Positions 29,258-40,582 of a stretch of 64,000 nt of DNA are shown piece by piece. The position numbers and the translations under genes are program-made. How positions within the stretch are numbered: the first letter of the stretch is position 1; each line of letters begins with the position of its first letter. The DNA is from an uncultured Bacteroidota bacterium (GTDB lineage: Bacteria > Bacteroidota > Bacteroidia > Chitinophagales > Chitinophagaceae), in contig CAIUZK010000026.1 in the NCBI GenBank assembly GCA_903903635.1, forward strand, positions 1 through 64,000. The letters are read 5' to 3'. The notes under the pieces are model-generated. The model was not told the origin of the DNA. It ran no database searches and saw only the letters and a program-made list of their open reading frames with translations.

Positions 29258-32200
29258 TTAATCAGCCTTTTCTTTTACCACCATTCCATTCAGGAACCAC
29301 AATACATCTTTCATCTTTTTGATGCTTTCCACCACCAGCAGGAAATTCTTGCCAACCTGTTTCAGGCGGGCATTCCTGGTTTGGGTTTGAATGTATTTGA
29401 GTATATGGTTAAAGGTGTCTGATTCAAAATACGGGGAGTCGGGATTACTTACAAAATAAAGCCGCATCTGCTGATTTTTGAGTATCAGTTTTTCGAAGCC
29501 CAGTTCACAGGCTACCTGGCGGCAGCGCAGCGTGGTAAACAGATCCTGTACCTGAGCGGGGATAGGCCCGAACCGATCCTGGAGCTCCAGCGAAAATTTG
29601 TTCATTTCTTCTTCTGTCTCAATATCGTCTAACTGAGTATAAACAGAAAGGCGCTCGGTAATGTTTTCAATATAGGTATCCGGAATCAGTATTTCCAGAT
29701 CGGTATCGATCGTGCAATCGCTGACGTAGTCTTTTTTGCGGTCGAGCTCATCTTTGAATACATCTTTAAAGTCGGATGTTTTCAGCTCCCGCATAGCCTC
29801 TCCCAGTATTTTCTGGTACATCTCAAACCCTATCTCGGCAATAAAACCACTCTGCTCACCACCCAGCAGATTACCCGCCCCCCTGATATCCAGATCGCGC
29901 ATTGCTATCTGGAAACCACTGCCCAGTTCATTGAACTGTTCCAGGGTTTGCAGGCGCTTACGGCTGTCGTTGGGCAACAGGCTCATAGGTGGCGCTACCA
30001 GGTAGCAAAAAGCCTTTTTATTGCTACGTCCCACACGGCCCCTGAGCTGGTGCAGATCGCTTAGCCCAAACTGGTGGGCATTGTTGATAATTATGGTATT
30101 GGCATTGGCAATATCTACCCCGCTTTCCACAATGTTGGTACAGCACAATACATCAAATTCGCGCTCTATAAATTTAAATAACGCTTCCTCCAACTGGTGG
30201 CCCTCCATCTGGCCATGAGCAGTACCTATATGCAGGTCGGGGCAAAGGTTACGTAATAGGGTAACCATTTCAGGCAAGCTCTGTACCCTGTTGTGTATGA
30301 AAAATACCTGCCCGCCTCTTTCTGCTTCATAGTAGATGGCATCCCTGATAGCATATTCATCAAAAACCAGCACCTCGGTATGCACAGGTTGCCTGTTAGG
30401 CGGTGGTGTATTGATAATGCTGAGGTCACGTGCATTCATGAGTGAGAACTGAAGCGTTCTTGGTATTGGTGTAGCCGTCAAGGTTAGGGTATCAACACTT
30501 GCTTTTAGCTCTCTCAGTTTCTCTTTTGATGAAACCCCGAATTTCTGTTCTTCATCTATGATCAGGATACCAAGATCCTTGAATTTTACATCTTTTCCCA
30601 GCAGGCCATGGGTTCCTATCACAATATCTATTTTTCCCTCCTCAAGCTTCTTGAAAATTTCTTTCTTTTCTTTTGCCGACCTGAAACGATTGACATAATC
30701 CACATTGCAGGGAAAATCCTTAAGGCGCTCTTTAAAGGTATTAAAATGCTGGAAGGCAAGGATGGTCGTCGGCACCAATATGGCAGCCTGCTTGCTGTCG
30801 GCTACTGCCTTGAAAGCCGCACGCACTGCGATCTCTGTTTTACCAAAACCCACATCGCCACATATCAGCCTGTCCATAGGCGCGGGTGATTCCATGTCGC
30901 GCTTCACATCAGCCGTAGCCTTGCCCTGGTCAGGGGTATCTTCATAGAAGAAAGAAGCCTCCAGTTCCGTTTGCAGATAACTGTCGGGTGAAAACGCAAA
31001 CCCTTCTGATGCCTTTCTTTTGGCATACAGCTTGATAAGGTCTGCGGCAATATCCTTGACCTGCTTTTTGGTTTTGCTTTTAAGCTTCTGCCATGCATCA
31101 CTACCCAGCTTGTTTACCCTGGGCACTGTACCTTCCTTGCCTGTATACTTACTTATTTTGTGCAGCGAATTGATGTTGACATAAAGCACATCATTATCCC
31201 TGTATATTATTCTTATTGCTTCCTGAAGATTGCCGTTTACTTCTATTTTTTGCAGTCCGCTGTATACGCCCACACCGTGGTCTATATGCGTTACATAATC
31301 ACCGGGGCTCAGCTCCCGCAATGCCCGCAGTGTAAGGGCTTTACCCTTGGAGTAGGCTTGTTTTACATTGTACTTATGATAGCGTTGAAATATCTGGTGG
31401 TCGGTATAACAAATGACCTTTTTATCATGGTCTATAAAGCCCTTGCTGATTGAGGTGCTTACCGGCACAAAAAGTACATTGGCATTTACATCATCAAAGA
31501 TGCTGCGCAGCCGCTCCAGTTGCTTAGGGTTTTCGGCAAAAATGTAGGCTACATACCTGGCAGCAATGCGTTTCTGAAGGTCTCCGATAAGCATATTGAA
31601 CTGCCTGTTGAAAACAGGTTGTTCCTCGGTGGCAAACAGGAATGTAGCATCGATGGCATCGCCGGTGATCTTTTCCAGCGAATGATTGTACCATTCCAGC
31701 AGATGCCGGTTCCTGATTTTTTCCTGCCAGTCGTTACCCGTTTCAAAATCAGCCTTCGAGATCTCTTTCAGCATCTCTTCTTCATGGTCGATAGCCACCT
31801 GTCCCATCTCCATTTTTTCGGGCAGGTCGGCAGCCATCTTCGCTAACCTGCCTATGGTAAAAGACAGGTCCTTTGCCCAGATAACGGTGTTTTCGGGCAG
31901 ATAATCGAGCAGCGAAATTTTTTCGGTGGTTTCGAATTTCGTTTCAATATTCGGCAAAATGGATACCTGCAGCAGCTTCCGTTCAGATAATTGTGTTTCG
32001 GGATTAAATATCCTTATGCTGTCCACCTCGGTATCAAACAACTCAATACGGTAAGGATGCTCATTGCCGAATGAATAAATATCAAGAATGCCGCCCCGCA
32101 TGGCAAACTGGCCGGGTTCGTACACAAAATCCTCGCGCCTGAAGCCTAATGAAACAAAGTGCTGTAATAATTCTTCTACTTTAAGTGTTTCACCTACTTT

Positions 32201-32644
32201 AATGCTGATCATGTTCTCAGCGAGGGATGAAGGATTGACTACCCGCTCAAATAAAGCCTCGGGATAGGTAACCAGCACTTTTTTGTTGACCCGCTTGCCG
32301 GTAAACTTTGTGAGTGCCTCAGTGCGCAGCATTACATGGCTGCTGTTCAACTCATTGAAGTAGCCTGTGCGTTTAAATGAATCAGGGAAAAAGAAAATAT
32401 CCAGCCCCTTGGTTAGGTGTTCCAGGTCGTTATGAAAATAAGCAGCTTCTTCCTTATCATTCAGAATAAACACATGGTTTACATCTGTATTCTGCCATAA
32501 AGCCGCCGCAATAAAGTTGACTGAAGACCCCCGCAGGTTATCAAGGTATATCCTTAATTTATGGCCGGGCAAAGTGATCCCTGCCGCAATTTGTTTTAAG
32601 CGGATATCATTTTGGTACAAACCCTGCAACACTTCCAGATTCAT
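29258..32644 (-). CDS. mfd: Transcription-repair coupling factor
   Basis: RLICGDVGFGKTEIAVRAAFKAV; DEEQKFGVSSKEKLRELK; TATPIPRTLQFSLMNARDLSII; GRVGRSNKKAFCYL; C-terminal TRCF domain. Confidence 0.97.
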   Translation of the reverse strand: MNLEVLQGLYQNDIRLKQIAAGITLPGHKLRIYLDNLRGSSVNFIAAALWQNTDVNHVFILNDKEEAAYFHNDLEHLTKGLDIFFFPDSFKRTGYFNELNSSHVMLRTEALTKFTGKRVNKKVLVTYPEALFERVVNPSSLAENMISIKVGETLKVEELLQHFVSLGFRREDFVYEPGQFAMRGGILDIYSFGNEHPYRIELFDTEVDSIRIFNPETQLSERKLLQVSILPNIETKFETTEKISLLDYLPENTVIWAKDLSFTIGRLAKMAADLPEKMEMGQVAIDHEEEMLKEISKADFETGNDWQEKIRNRHLLEWYNHSLEKITGDAIDATFLFATEEQPVFNRQFNMLIGDLQKRIAARYVAYIFAENPKQLERLRSIFDDVNANVLFVPVSTSISKGFIDHDKKVICYTDHQIFQRYHKYNVKQAYSKGKALTLRALRELSPGDYVTHIDHGVGVYSGLQKIEVNGNLQEAIRIIYRDNDVLYVNINSLHKISKYTGKEGTVPRVNKLGSDAWQKLKSKTKKQVKDIAADLIKLYAKRKASEGFAFSPDSYLQTELEASFFYEDTPDQGKATADVKRDMESPAPMDRLICGDVGFGKTEIAVRAAFKAVADSKQAAILVPTTILAFQHFNTFKERLKDFPCNVDYVNRFRSAKEKKEIFKKLEEGKIDIVIGTHGLLGKDVKFKDLGILIIDEEQKFGVSSKEKLRELKASVDTLTLTATPIPRTLQFSLMNARDLSIINTPPPNRQPVHTEVLVFDEYAIRDAIYYEAERGGQVFFIHNRVQSLPEMVTLLRNLCPDLHIGTAHGQMEGHQLEEALFKFIEREFDVLCCTNIVESGVDIANANTIIINNAHQFGLSDLHQLRGRVGRSNKKAFCYLVAPPMSLLPNDSRKRLQTLEQFNELGSGFQIAMRDLDIRGAGNLLGGEQSGFIAEIGFEMYQKILGEAMRELKTSDFKDVFKDELDRKKDYVSDCTIDTDLEILIPDTYIENITERLSVYTQLDDIETEEEMNKFSLELQDRFGPIPAQVQDLFTTLRCRQVACELGFEKLILKNQQMRLYFVSNPDSPYFESDTFNHILKYIQTQTRNARLKQVGKNFLLVVESIKKMKDVLWFLNGMVVKEKAD

Positions 32645-32784
32645 CGGGGTGCGAAGTTAGGGGAATTTGGTATTGCTCTCTAAATTTGATTATCAGACTG
32701 CACTAATTCAGAATTTACATTATGAAAACCTGAATTAATTTATAATTTACAATAACCACCTACCTAACCAATCAAGCTATTCCC

Positions 32785-32792
32785 TACCTTTG
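32785..32792 (+). promoter_or_regulatory. -7 box TACCTTTG upstream of tatC
   Basis: Exact TAnnTTTG; -33 element weak. Confidence 0.4.
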
Positions 32793-32810
32793 CCCGCCTA
32801 AAGTACCATT

Positions 32811-33665
32811 TTGAGCATTTTCAGTAATTTATTAAATAAAAGGAATACTAATCCTCAGGGGGAGATGGGTTTTCTTGACCATGTCGAGGACCTTCGCTGG
32901 CATATCATCCGCTCGGCGGCTGCTATTCTCATTGGTGCAATTATCATTTTTATTAAGGTTGAAGTGATTTTTGACAGAATAATCCTTGGCCCTGCTCATT
33001 CCAATTTTGTTTCTTATAAGTGGTTTTGCGCCCTGGGCCGGTTAATGCATTATGATGCTTTTTGCCTGCACGAGGTAAATATGAAATTTCAGAATACCGC
33101 AGTTACCGGGCAATTTATGATGAGCCTTTCCATTTCTATGTGGCTCGGATTCATTCTGGCTTTTCCATTCGTGCTCTGGGAATTATGGAAGTTCGTCAAA
33201 CCGGCATTGAAGCCTTCTGAAATCAAAATGGCCAAGGGGATTGTATTTTGGTGCTCCCTGCTATTTTTTACAGGTGTTCTGTTTGCCTACTATATTGTAG
33301 CGCCTTACGCGATCAATTTTTTTGGTAATTACCAGTTAAGTCCGAGTGTTCAGAACATTGTTACACTCGATAACTATTTCGACATGATCAGTACCCTGGT
33401 ATTGGCGCTGGGTGTTGTTTTCGAGATGCCAATACTGGTTCTGTTTCTTACACGTATTGGCGTATTTACCCCTCAATTATTGCGCAAACAGCGCAGGCTG
33501 GCCTTCCTGATCCTGTTTATTCTGTCAGAGATCATTACGCCTCCCGATTTGTTTAGTTGCCTGCTTGTTTTTATACCTTTATATATTCTATACGAAATAA
33601 CTGTACTGATAAGCACACGCACTTATAATGCAAGGCAGAAACGTAAAGCAGAAAATGACGATTAA
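32811..33665 (+). CDS. tatC: Sec-independent protein translocase TatC
   Basis: MGFLDHVEDLRWHIIRSAAAILIG...FVLWELWKFVKPALKPSE; TTG start predicted in track, alternative ATG at MGFLDH. Confidence 0.93.
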   Translation: MSIFSNLLNKRNTNPQGEMGFLDHVEDLRWHIIRSAAAILIGAIIIFIKVEVIFDRIILGPAHSNFVSYKWFCALGRLMHYDAFCLHEVNMKFQNTAVTGQFMMSLSISMWLGFILAFPFVLWELWKFVKPALKPSEIKMAKGIVFWCSLLFFTGVLFAYYIVAPYAINFFGNYQLSPSVQNIVTLDNYFDMISTLVLALGVVFEMPILVLFLTRIGVFTPQLLRKQRRLAFLILFILSEIITPPDLFSCLLVFIPLYILYEITVLISTRTYNARQKRKAENDD

Positions 33666-33668
33666 TTT

Positions 33669-34115
33669 ATGAACAACAATTTCAACCATAATCTCCCCAT
33701 AGCCATTGGTGCCGACCATGCGGGGTTTGAGTATAAAGAAGCGATCATAAAAATGCTTGTTGGTGCAGGCTGGCAGGTGGCCGACAAAGGCGCCTATAGC
33801 CTGGACAGTGTTGATTATCCTGACTTTGCCCATCCTGTTGCCTCCATGGTAGAAGAGGGGAAAGCTGCGGCGGGCATACTGGTATGCGGCAGTGGTAATG
33901 GCGTTAGTATGACCGCCAATAAACATGCAGGTATACGTGCAGCCCTCTGCTGGACCGATGAGCTTGCTTCATTAGCCCGGCAGCACAACAATGCGAATGT
34001 TCTTAGTATTCCTGCCCGTTTTGTTCCCATTGAACTGGCTGAGAAAATGGTTACTACTTTCCTCGCAACCGCTTTTGAGGGTGGCAGGCATGAGAAGAGA
34101 GTCAATAAGATCTAA
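33669..34115 (+). CDS. rpiB: Ribose 5-phosphate isomerase B
   Basis: IAIGADHAGFEYKEAI; GILVCGSGNGVSMTANKHAGIRAALCW; starts 4 nt after the tatC stop. Confidence 0.95.
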   Translation: MNNNFNHNLPIAIGADHAGFEYKEAIIKMLVGAGWQVADKGAYSLDSVDYPDFAHPVASMVEEGKAAAGILVCGSGNGVSMTANKHAGIRAALCWTDELASLARQHNNANVLSIPARFVPIELAEKMVTTFLATAFEGGRHEKRVNKI

Positions 34116-34146
34116 AAAAAGAGAAGCGCAATTATCAGATGTTCAT

Positions 34147-34181
34147 GTTACCTCTAAGGGAGATACCTCCCTTAGAGGTAA
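34147..34181 (+). terminator. Hairpin downstream of rpiB
   Basis: acctctaaggga-gatacc-tcccttagaggt perfect 12-bp stem. Confidence 0.55.
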
Positions 34182-34527
34182 TTTCATTTAGTGATGTTGA
34201 GCTATTGAATCCTGATGGTATTATTTCCGGCTTATCCACTTGCCAAATTCTAATTGAGGTTCCCCTGATAATTTCCTGCTACTAAATGTTCATTGTAGTG
34301 TTATGTCTAAAAACAGGCTGAGATAAAGGCCTACTTTGACCCATGTTGTCGTAAAGCCGTATTTGCCTCTGGATATAAAAACAGGCTTGCAAAATAAAAT
34401 TAACCAAGAGTTAATATTTCGCACAATAATTTCAATCATGGTTCGTTATTATTGTAAAGGGGCTATTTAAAAGTTGTGTATGAAAAGCGGGCGAAACGAT
34501 AATGGCGGCAATGAGGGGGTAAGCACA

Positions 34528-34535
34528 TATCTTTG
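34528..34535 (+). promoter_or_regulatory. -7 box TATCTTTG immediately before the YyaL-like start codon
   Basis: TATCTTTG ends 5 nt before ATG at 34540. Confidence 0.5.
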
Positions 34536-34539
34536 CGAT

Positions 34540-36618
34540 ATGCCGAACCGACTTATAAATGAGCAAAGCCCGTATCTGCTGCAACATGCGCATAATCCGG
34601 TAGACTGGTATCCGTGGGGGGATGAGGCTTTTGAAAGGGCCAGGGCCGGGCATAAGCCCGTGCTCGTGAGCATAGGGTATGCTGCATGCCACTGGTGTCA
34701 TGTGATGGAACATGAGAGTTTTGAAAATGAAGTGGTGGCTGCTTTTATGAATGAACACTTTGTGTGCATAAAGGTAGACCGCGAGGAGCATCCGGATGTG
34801 GACCATATGTATATGGATGCAGTGCAGGCAATTGCAGGAAATGGAGGCTGGCCGTTGAATGTGTTTGTAACGCCGGACAGGGCGCCGTTTTATGGTGGCA
34901 CTTACTATCCGCCCAGGGCCGGATACAACAGGCCCTCGTGGATGCAACTGCTGGGCAGGATGTATGAGGTATGGACAGAGCAGCAGGATGAAGTGATGGC
35001 GCAGAGCGGGCAACTGCTTGCGCATCTGAAACAGGCATCGTTGCAACTGACTGCCAGTGATAATGCTGTGCCGGATGCGGATGCAGGAAGAAAGATAGCT
35101 GATAATCTGCTGAAGCAGGCTGATAAGGAAAAGGGCGGCTTTGGGCATGCCCCGAAATTCCCGGGTACTATGGCTATAAGCTTCCTGCTGGAACACTACC
35201 ATTTTACTGGTTATGAAGCAGCATTGAAACATGCGCTGGTAAGCCTGGATGCCATGATTGCAGGTGGCATATATGACCAGCTTGGCGGGGGCTTTGCAAG
35301 GTATTCTACCGACAGGGAATGGCTGGCTCCGCACTTTGAAAAAATGCTGTATGATAATGCATTGCTGATATGCTCGCTATGCGATGCCTACAGTGTAACC
35401 AGGGATAATAAATACAAGCGTATTACTGAGGAGATCATAGCATTTGCGGAGCGGGAACTGAAGGATGTAAGGGGTGGTTATTATTGCGCGCTGGATGCAG
35501 ATAGTGAGGGTGAAGAGGGTAAGTTTTATACGTGGCAATATGATGAGTGGATGGCTGCATTTGAAGGGCAGCAACATACAGGAGAAGGTGGGCTTTGTGA
35601 TGAGGTGAGCAGGGTAGTGGCTGAAGCCTATTTTGGTGTGAAGCCTGATGGTAACTGGGAAGATACCAACATACTGCATGTGGCCAGTGATTTGGCAAAA
35701 GTAGCTGAAGCCCATGGCATAACAACTGAAGATGCAGGGCAACGCATAGATGCAGTGAAACGTATGCTGCTGGCCGTGAGAAGCAAAAGAGTGCGACCGA
35801 TAACTGATGATAAATGCCTGCTGTCGTGGAATGCACTGATGAGTATCGCGCTATCGAAAGCCGGGCTTGTGTTTTATGAAGCGGACAGGGCATTGAGTGA
35901 CCATTATCTGAGGCGTGCTGATGAACATATGGACTGGCTGATAGCTCAGTATAAAATAGATGGCAAGTGGTATCACACCTGGAAGAATGGCATAGCAAAA
36001 ATACCTGCCAAACTTGACGACCTGGCATACCTGGCCCAGGCAATGCTGCAACTGGGAAGCGCAACAGGTAATAATGCGCGGGTGCTTATGGCTGCTGAAC
36101 TGGTGGAAGAGATCATGGCTGATTTCGGGGCTGATAACGGGATGTTTTATTATACACCTGCATATCAGGAAGATATACCGGTGAGGAAGGTGGACATTTA
36201 TGACGGAGCTACCCCTTCGGCTAATGCGGTTATGGCTCAGAATTTGTGGATTTGTGGCGCTTGTATGGAAAGGAGTGACTGGATAGCACAATCGGAGCTG
36301 ATGATCAATTCGATGGCAGAAACGATTATAAGGCATAGTTATTCATTCGGATACTGGGGACAATTATTGCAACGGCAAATAAAGGGACAGAAAACGGTGG
36401 TGTGTGCCGGGAATAAGGCAAATGAAGCGCGGCTGGAAATGGCCGGAAAATACCTTCCGCAGGCTTATTTCCTTACTTTGCAAAAAGAAATATCTGAATT
36501 ACCGATACTGGAAAATAAATTTTTTGCTGATAAAATGTATATATTTGTCTGTTCCGGACATGCGTGTTTGTCGCCAGAAAGCAATGTGGCAGCAGTTATG
36601 CGGGTTCTGGAGGAGTAA
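34540..36618 (+). CDS. Thioredoxin-domain (DUF255/YyaL-like) protein
   Basis: [34 protein letters not shown]...[20 protein letters not shown]; start corrected from 34474. Confidence 0.93.
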   Translation: MPNRLINEQSPYLLQHAHNPVDWYPWGDEAFERARAGHKPVLVSIGYAACHWCHVMEHESFENEVVAAFMNEHFVCIKVDREEHPDVDHMYMDAVQAIAGNGGWPLNVFVTPDRAPFYGGTYYPPRAGYNRPSWMQLLGRMYEVWTEQQDEVMAQSGQLLAHLKQASLQLTASDNAVPDADAGRKIADNLLKQADKEKGGFGHAPKFPGTMAISFLLEHYHFTGYEAALKHALVSLDAMIAGGIYDQLGGGFARYSTDREWLAPHFEKMLYDNALLICSLCDAYSVTRDNKYKRITEEIIAFAERELKDVRGGYYCALDADSEGEEGKFYTWQYDEWMAAFEGQQHTGEGGLCDEVSRVVAEAYFGVKPDGNWEDTNILHVASDLAKVAEAHGITTEDAGQRIDAVKRMLLAVRSKRVRPITDDKCLLSWNALMSIALSKAGLVFYEADRALSDHYLRRADEHMDWLIAQYKIDGKWYHTWKNGIAKIPAKLDDLAYLAQAMLQLGSATGNNARVLMAAELVEEIMADFGADNGMFYYTPAYQEDIPVRKVDIYDGATPSANAVMAQNLWICGACMERSDWIAQSELMINSMAETIIRHSYSFGYWGQLLQRQIKGQKTVVCAGNKANEARLEMAGKYLPQAYFLTLQKEISELPILENKFFADKMYIFVCSGHACLSPESNVAAVMRVLEE

Positions 36619-36799
36619 AAAAAATGGATAATGATATTAGTTAATGCAAGTGGTTGGAGATATAGAAACAATTAACAATTTTTTGCAGAAGCTTGTATTT
36701 TTCGAAAAAACTTTGAATATTGTGCATCGGTTTTATGAAGAAAGTATGAAGAGGGTGAAATTATTTAGTTGCAACATTGCAAAAACAATAGATAGTAGT

Positions 36800-38065
36800 A
36801 TGAAAAAAACTTCCCTGAAGGTCTCAGCTTTAGCATTGCTCGTACTTGCTGCAAGCTGCGGGAAATCGGGCTCCAATGGCCAATTAGTAGGTGATCAGAC
36901 GAGACTGAATTACAAAGCGCCATTGCCGATAGGCATGGTCTATGTACCGTCGGGTTCCTTCAAAATGGGCGCCAGCGATGAAGATATCCGCGGCCGTAAC
37001 GACGCGACCATACATACCGTGCAGTTGGTAGGGTTTTATATGGATGCCACTGAAATATCCAACCAGGAATACAGACAATTTACCAACTGGGTAAGAGACT
37101 CTGTAGCCAATACTATACTTGGAAATTTCAAAGACATGCCGGATGGCTCACAGCGCCTCGACATGAGCAAGCATATTAACTGGAAAGATCCTGAGCTGCA
37201 GGATCAGCTTTCCTCAATCTTTATTCCTGCTGAGCTTTCGGGCTGGGGAGTGAAGACATATGATGTGAGCAAGTTTGTGTATCATTATTCTGTGTTTGAT
37301 TACCGTAATTCGGTAATGCATTCTACAGAATCGCAGATAAAGTTTGTGAACGCATTTGATGTTCCATCTTATCCGGATACTACAGTATGGATACGTCAGT
37401 TCAACTATGCATTCAATGAGCCGATAGCACAGCAATATTTCTGGTTCCAGGGCTTCAACAAATATCCAGTAGTGGGTGTTAACTGGAAACAGTGTAACGC
37501 TTTCTGCGACTGGCGTACAAGGGTATGGCGTTCAGAGCGTGAAAAAGAAAGGCAATATACCGAAAGCCGTTTCCGTCTGCCTTCAGAAGCAGAGTGGGAA
37601 TATGCAGCCCGCGGCGGCCGTAACGAATCTCCTTATCCATGGGGCGGTCCTTACATCATCAATAAAAAAGGCTGTTATCTTGCCAATTTCAAACCTCAGC
37701 GTGGTAACTATGCAGCAGATGGCGGACTTTATACTGTGCCAGTTGATAAATATGCGGCAAATGATTATGGTTTGAAAAATATGTCTGGTAATGTATCTGA
37801 GTGGACTTCTTCGGCCTTTAAGGGCGGCAACTACAACCAGATGGCAGACATCAATCCGGATGTGTCTTATAATGTACAGCCAGGTGATGCTACATGGGAA
37901 AGGCGTAAGGTTGTGCGTGGCGGAAGCTGGCGCGATGTGGCCTATTACCTCCAGGTAAGTACACGCGACTATGAATATCAGGATACCTCTAAGGCGTATA
38001 TTGGTTTCCGTTGCGTATACACAGAAGTTAACCCGGCCCTTACAAACAGGAAGGCAATCAGGTAG
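36800..38065 (+). CDS. gldK: Gliding motility/T9SS lipoprotein GldK (SUMF1-like)
   Basis: MKKTSLKVSALALLVLAASCGKSG lipobox; MVYVPSGSFKMGASDED...RLPSEAEWEYAARGG...GNVSEWTSSAF...VVRGGSW; followed by gldLMN. Start corrected from 36644. Confidence 0.92.
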   Translation: MKKTSLKVSALALLVLAASCGKSGSNGQLVGDQTRLNYKAPLPIGMVYVPSGSFKMGASDEDIRGRNDATIHTVQLVGFYMDATEISNQEYRQFTNWVRDSVANTILGNFKDMPDGSQRLDMSKHINWKDPELQDQLSSIFIPAELSGWGVKTYDVSKFVYHYSVFDYRNSVMHSTESQIKFVNAFDVPSYPDTTVWIRQFNYAFNEPIAQQYFWFQGFNKYPVVGVNWKQCNAFCDWRTRVWRSEREKERQYTESRFRLPSEAEWEYAARGGRNESPYPWGGPYIINKKGCYLANFKPQRGNYAADGGLYTVPVDKYAANDYGLKNMSGNVSEWTSSAFKGGNYNQMADINPDVSYNVQPGDATWERRKVVRGGSWRDVAYYLQVSTRDYEYQDTSKAYIGFRCVYTEVNPALTNRKAIR

Positions 38066-38110
38066 TATCAAAACATTCATCTATTAATAATCAAAGAAAA
38101 ATTAGCAAAA

Positions 38111-38932
38111 ATGAATCCAGTAGTTCTGTATTTTGAAACCAATCAGGGAAAATACGTAAAAAACCTGCTTATCGGCCTTGGAGCCTCCATAGTTCTTCTT
38201 GGGGCGCTTTTCAAGATCCAGCACTGGCAGGGAGGAGGAACAATGCTCACGATTGGTATGTGTACCGAGGCATTTATCTTCGCTATGCTTGGCCTGATAC
38301 CACCTCACCCCGATTATTACTGGGATCGTTTCTATCCGGACATCACTGAAAGTCCACACGTTGAAGCTTACCGTAAAGGGATCAAGGGTGGTCATTTACC
38401 AAAACCAGGTGAACCACCAACCAAGTCGCTTGACAAGATGCTGGAAGAAGCTCAGATTAATACACCTAACCTTAAGAAACTGAGTGATAATTTCACGAAT
38501 TTCAATAAGGCAGTAGGCCAGATAAAGGATATGTCTGACGTTACGGCTGCAACCGGTACTTATTCGCAGAGCGCACGTGAAGCGGCAGATGCACTGGGCC
38601 AGATGAAGAATACATTCATGGGCGCTACCAAAACAATGAGCGCATTCAATGAAGCCGCAGAAGATACTACCAAATTCCACGATCAGGTTGTAGTCTTATC
38701 TAAGAATCTGGGTACTTTGAATTCGATTTATGAAGTTGAGTTGTCGGATGCAAATAACCATCTGAAAGCAATGAATAAATTCTACAGCAGTCTGGTTAAC
38801 GCTTCTGATGCAATGGCTTCGAGCGCTAAGGATGCAGTTGATACAAGGGAGCAGATTTCGCTTCTGGCCAAGAACCTGACTACTTTGAACCAGGTTTATG
38901 GTAATATGCTGTCTGCTATGCAGGGCCGTTAA
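38111..38932 (+). CDS. gldL: Gliding motility/T9SS protein GldL
   Basis: Two N-terminal TM segments around GASIVLLGALFKIQHWQGGGTMLTIGMCTEAFIFAMLGLIPP; operon position. Confidence 0.92.
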   Translation: MNPVVLYFETNQGKYVKNLLIGLGASIVLLGALFKIQHWQGGGTMLTIGMCTEAFIFAMLGLIPPHPDYYWDRFYPDITESPHVEAYRKGIKGGHLPKPGEPPTKSLDKMLEEAQINTPNLKKLSDNFTNFNKAVGQIKDMSDVTAATGTYSQSAREAADALGQMKNTFMGATKTMSAFNEAAEDTTKFHDQVVVLSKNLGTLNSIYEVELSDANNHLKAMNKFYSSLVNASDAMASSAKDAVDTREQISLLAKNLTTLNQVYGNMLSAMQGR

Positions 38933-38978
38933 TATAGTAAGTGAAGAAACAATAACTATTCATAGTAAAAGCTAAATA

Positions 38979-40559
38979 ATGTCTATACCTAAAGAGCCGC
39001 GGCAGATAATGATCAACCTGATGTACCTGGTGTTGACAGCCCTGCTGGCCCTAAACGTATCAAATGAGATTCTCAACGCCTTTAAGACTTTGAGCCTCAG
39101 TATTGACAGGTCTAACCAATCGATAGACCAGAAAAATAGTGAGGTATACAACGATATAAAGCTGAATGAGAAGGCAGCAGGCCAGGAGGCCAAAGTAAAG
39201 CCATTCCGTATCAAGGCTGATGCAGTGGTGAAGGAAGCAGACAGCATGGTGAAATTTTTCAACAACTGGAAGAAAAGGATCATCATAGAAGCAGGTGGAT
39301 ATAATGTGGACCCTGAAGATTCAGCATTGCATATTCCTGCAAGAATGGATAACATTGATGCAACTACAAAATTGCTCGTTGAGATGAAGGGTGGTGATAC
39401 CATGAGGAAGGAAATTATCAGGTTAAGGGAATTCATGTTGAGCCAGTTGACCAGGGCTGATACGATTAAGCTGAGCCCGGTGATGCCATTGCGTATAATT
39501 GCGGCTAAGAAAAATGACCACAATCCTACAGGCGAATGGAATATTGAGAACTTTGAGCACATGCCGGCAATTGCAGCGATTGCCCTTTTCTCGAAATACC
39601 AGAATGACGTACGTAGCAGTGAGGCACTTGTACTAAACAGACTGTTTGAAGAAGCGCATGCAAAGGATATCAAGTTTGATACTATTGGTGCACTTGCGGT
39701 GCCAAAGCTGAGTTATGCCTTGGAAGGAGATAAGATTGAAGCATCTATTGTACTTGCAGCCTATAACAAGGACCAGAAACCTACTGTAACAGTATTGGCA
39801 GGTGGTGGTTCTACCAAGCCTGCTGTAAATGGTATTGTGCCATGGGAAACAGTTGCGAAAGGTGTAGGTATGCAGACTGTGCGTGGTAATATTGAACTGC
39901 AAACAGAAACCGGTAAGGAATCTAAACCATGGGAATTCAAATACATGGTAGGTACAACAGGAGCATCTATGTCACTTGATAAGATGAACGTATTCTATAT
40001 CGGTGTTGAAAATCCAGTTACCGTTGCTGCAGCCGGATATTCTGTAGAAGATGTATCATTGCAGGCAACAGGTTGTACTATTACCGGTGAGAAAGGAAGG
40101 TTTATAATTAAGGATCTTAAGGCTCCGGACCAAAATTTTCTGGTGAACATTATGGCTAAGTCCAAGGAAGGTAGTGTTAAGAATGTCGGTAATATGAAGA
40201 TACGTGTAAAACGTATTCCTAATCCGGTTGCAATGCTGAATGGTAAACCAGGAGGGGCAATGAATGCGGCATTATTCCGTGCTCAGATAGCTCCGGCTGC
40301 CGTGCTTGAGAATTTCGAATTTGATGCCAAGTATAAGGTTATCAGTTTCTCATTCATGATGATGCCTAAAGGAAAGGATATTGTAGGACCACTACCTGCA
40401 GCCAACAAAAATGGTGTTCGGTTCTCTGATGGTTCTAATATTGAGAAGGCTATGTCTACAGCCAAGGCTGGCGACAGGGTATTTATTGATGATATTAAGG
40501 CAGTAGGACCTGATGGATTGGTTCGTCCAATACCTGGATTGATAATAACTTTGAATTAA
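38979..40559 (+). CDS. gldM: Gliding motility/T9SS protein GldM
   Basis: MSIPKEPRQIMINLMYLVLTALLALNVSNEILNAF...; operon position. Confidence 0.93.
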   Translation: MSIPKEPRQIMINLMYLVLTALLALNVSNEILNAFKTLSLSIDRSNQSIDQKNSEVYNDIKLNEKAAGQEAKVKPFRIKADAVVKEADSMVKFFNNWKKRIIIEAGGYNVDPEDSALHIPARMDNIDATTKLLVEMKGGDTMRKEIIRLREFMLSQLTRADTIKLSPVMPLRIIAAKKNDHNPTGEWNIENFEHMPAIAAIALFSKYQNDVRSSEALVLNRLFEEAHAKDIKFDTIGALAVPKLSYALEGDKIEASIVLAAYNKDQKPTVTVLAGGGSTKPAVNGIVPWETVAKGVGMQTVRGNIELQTETGKESKPWEFKYMVGTTGASMSLDKMNVFYIGVENPVTVAAAGYSVEDVSLQATGCTITGEKGRFIIKDLKAPDQNFLVNIMAKSKEGSVKNVGNMKIRVKRIPNPVAMLNGKPGGAMNAALFRAQIAPAAVLENFEFDAKYKVISFSFMMMPKGKDIVGPLPAANKNGVRFSDGSNIEKAMSTAKAGDRVFIDDIKAVGPDGLVRPIPGLIITLN

Positions 40560-40582
40560 TTAACTTGCTAAATTATAAGGAT

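Noticed and set aside
34290-34439. 49-aa minus-strand ORF MIEIIVRNINSWLILFCKPVFISRGKYGFTTTWVKVGLYLSLFLDITLQ
   Set aside because: Short, no recognisable family, no clear ribosome-binding or promoter signal; could be a relic but not supportable here.
34432-35334. 300-aa minus-strand ORF
   Set aside because: Antisense shadow of the well-supported YyaL-like gene; composition not protein-like.
35377-36336. Several minus-strand ORFs within the YyaL-like gene
   Set aside because: Overlap a strong sense gene and have unlikely amino-acid composition.
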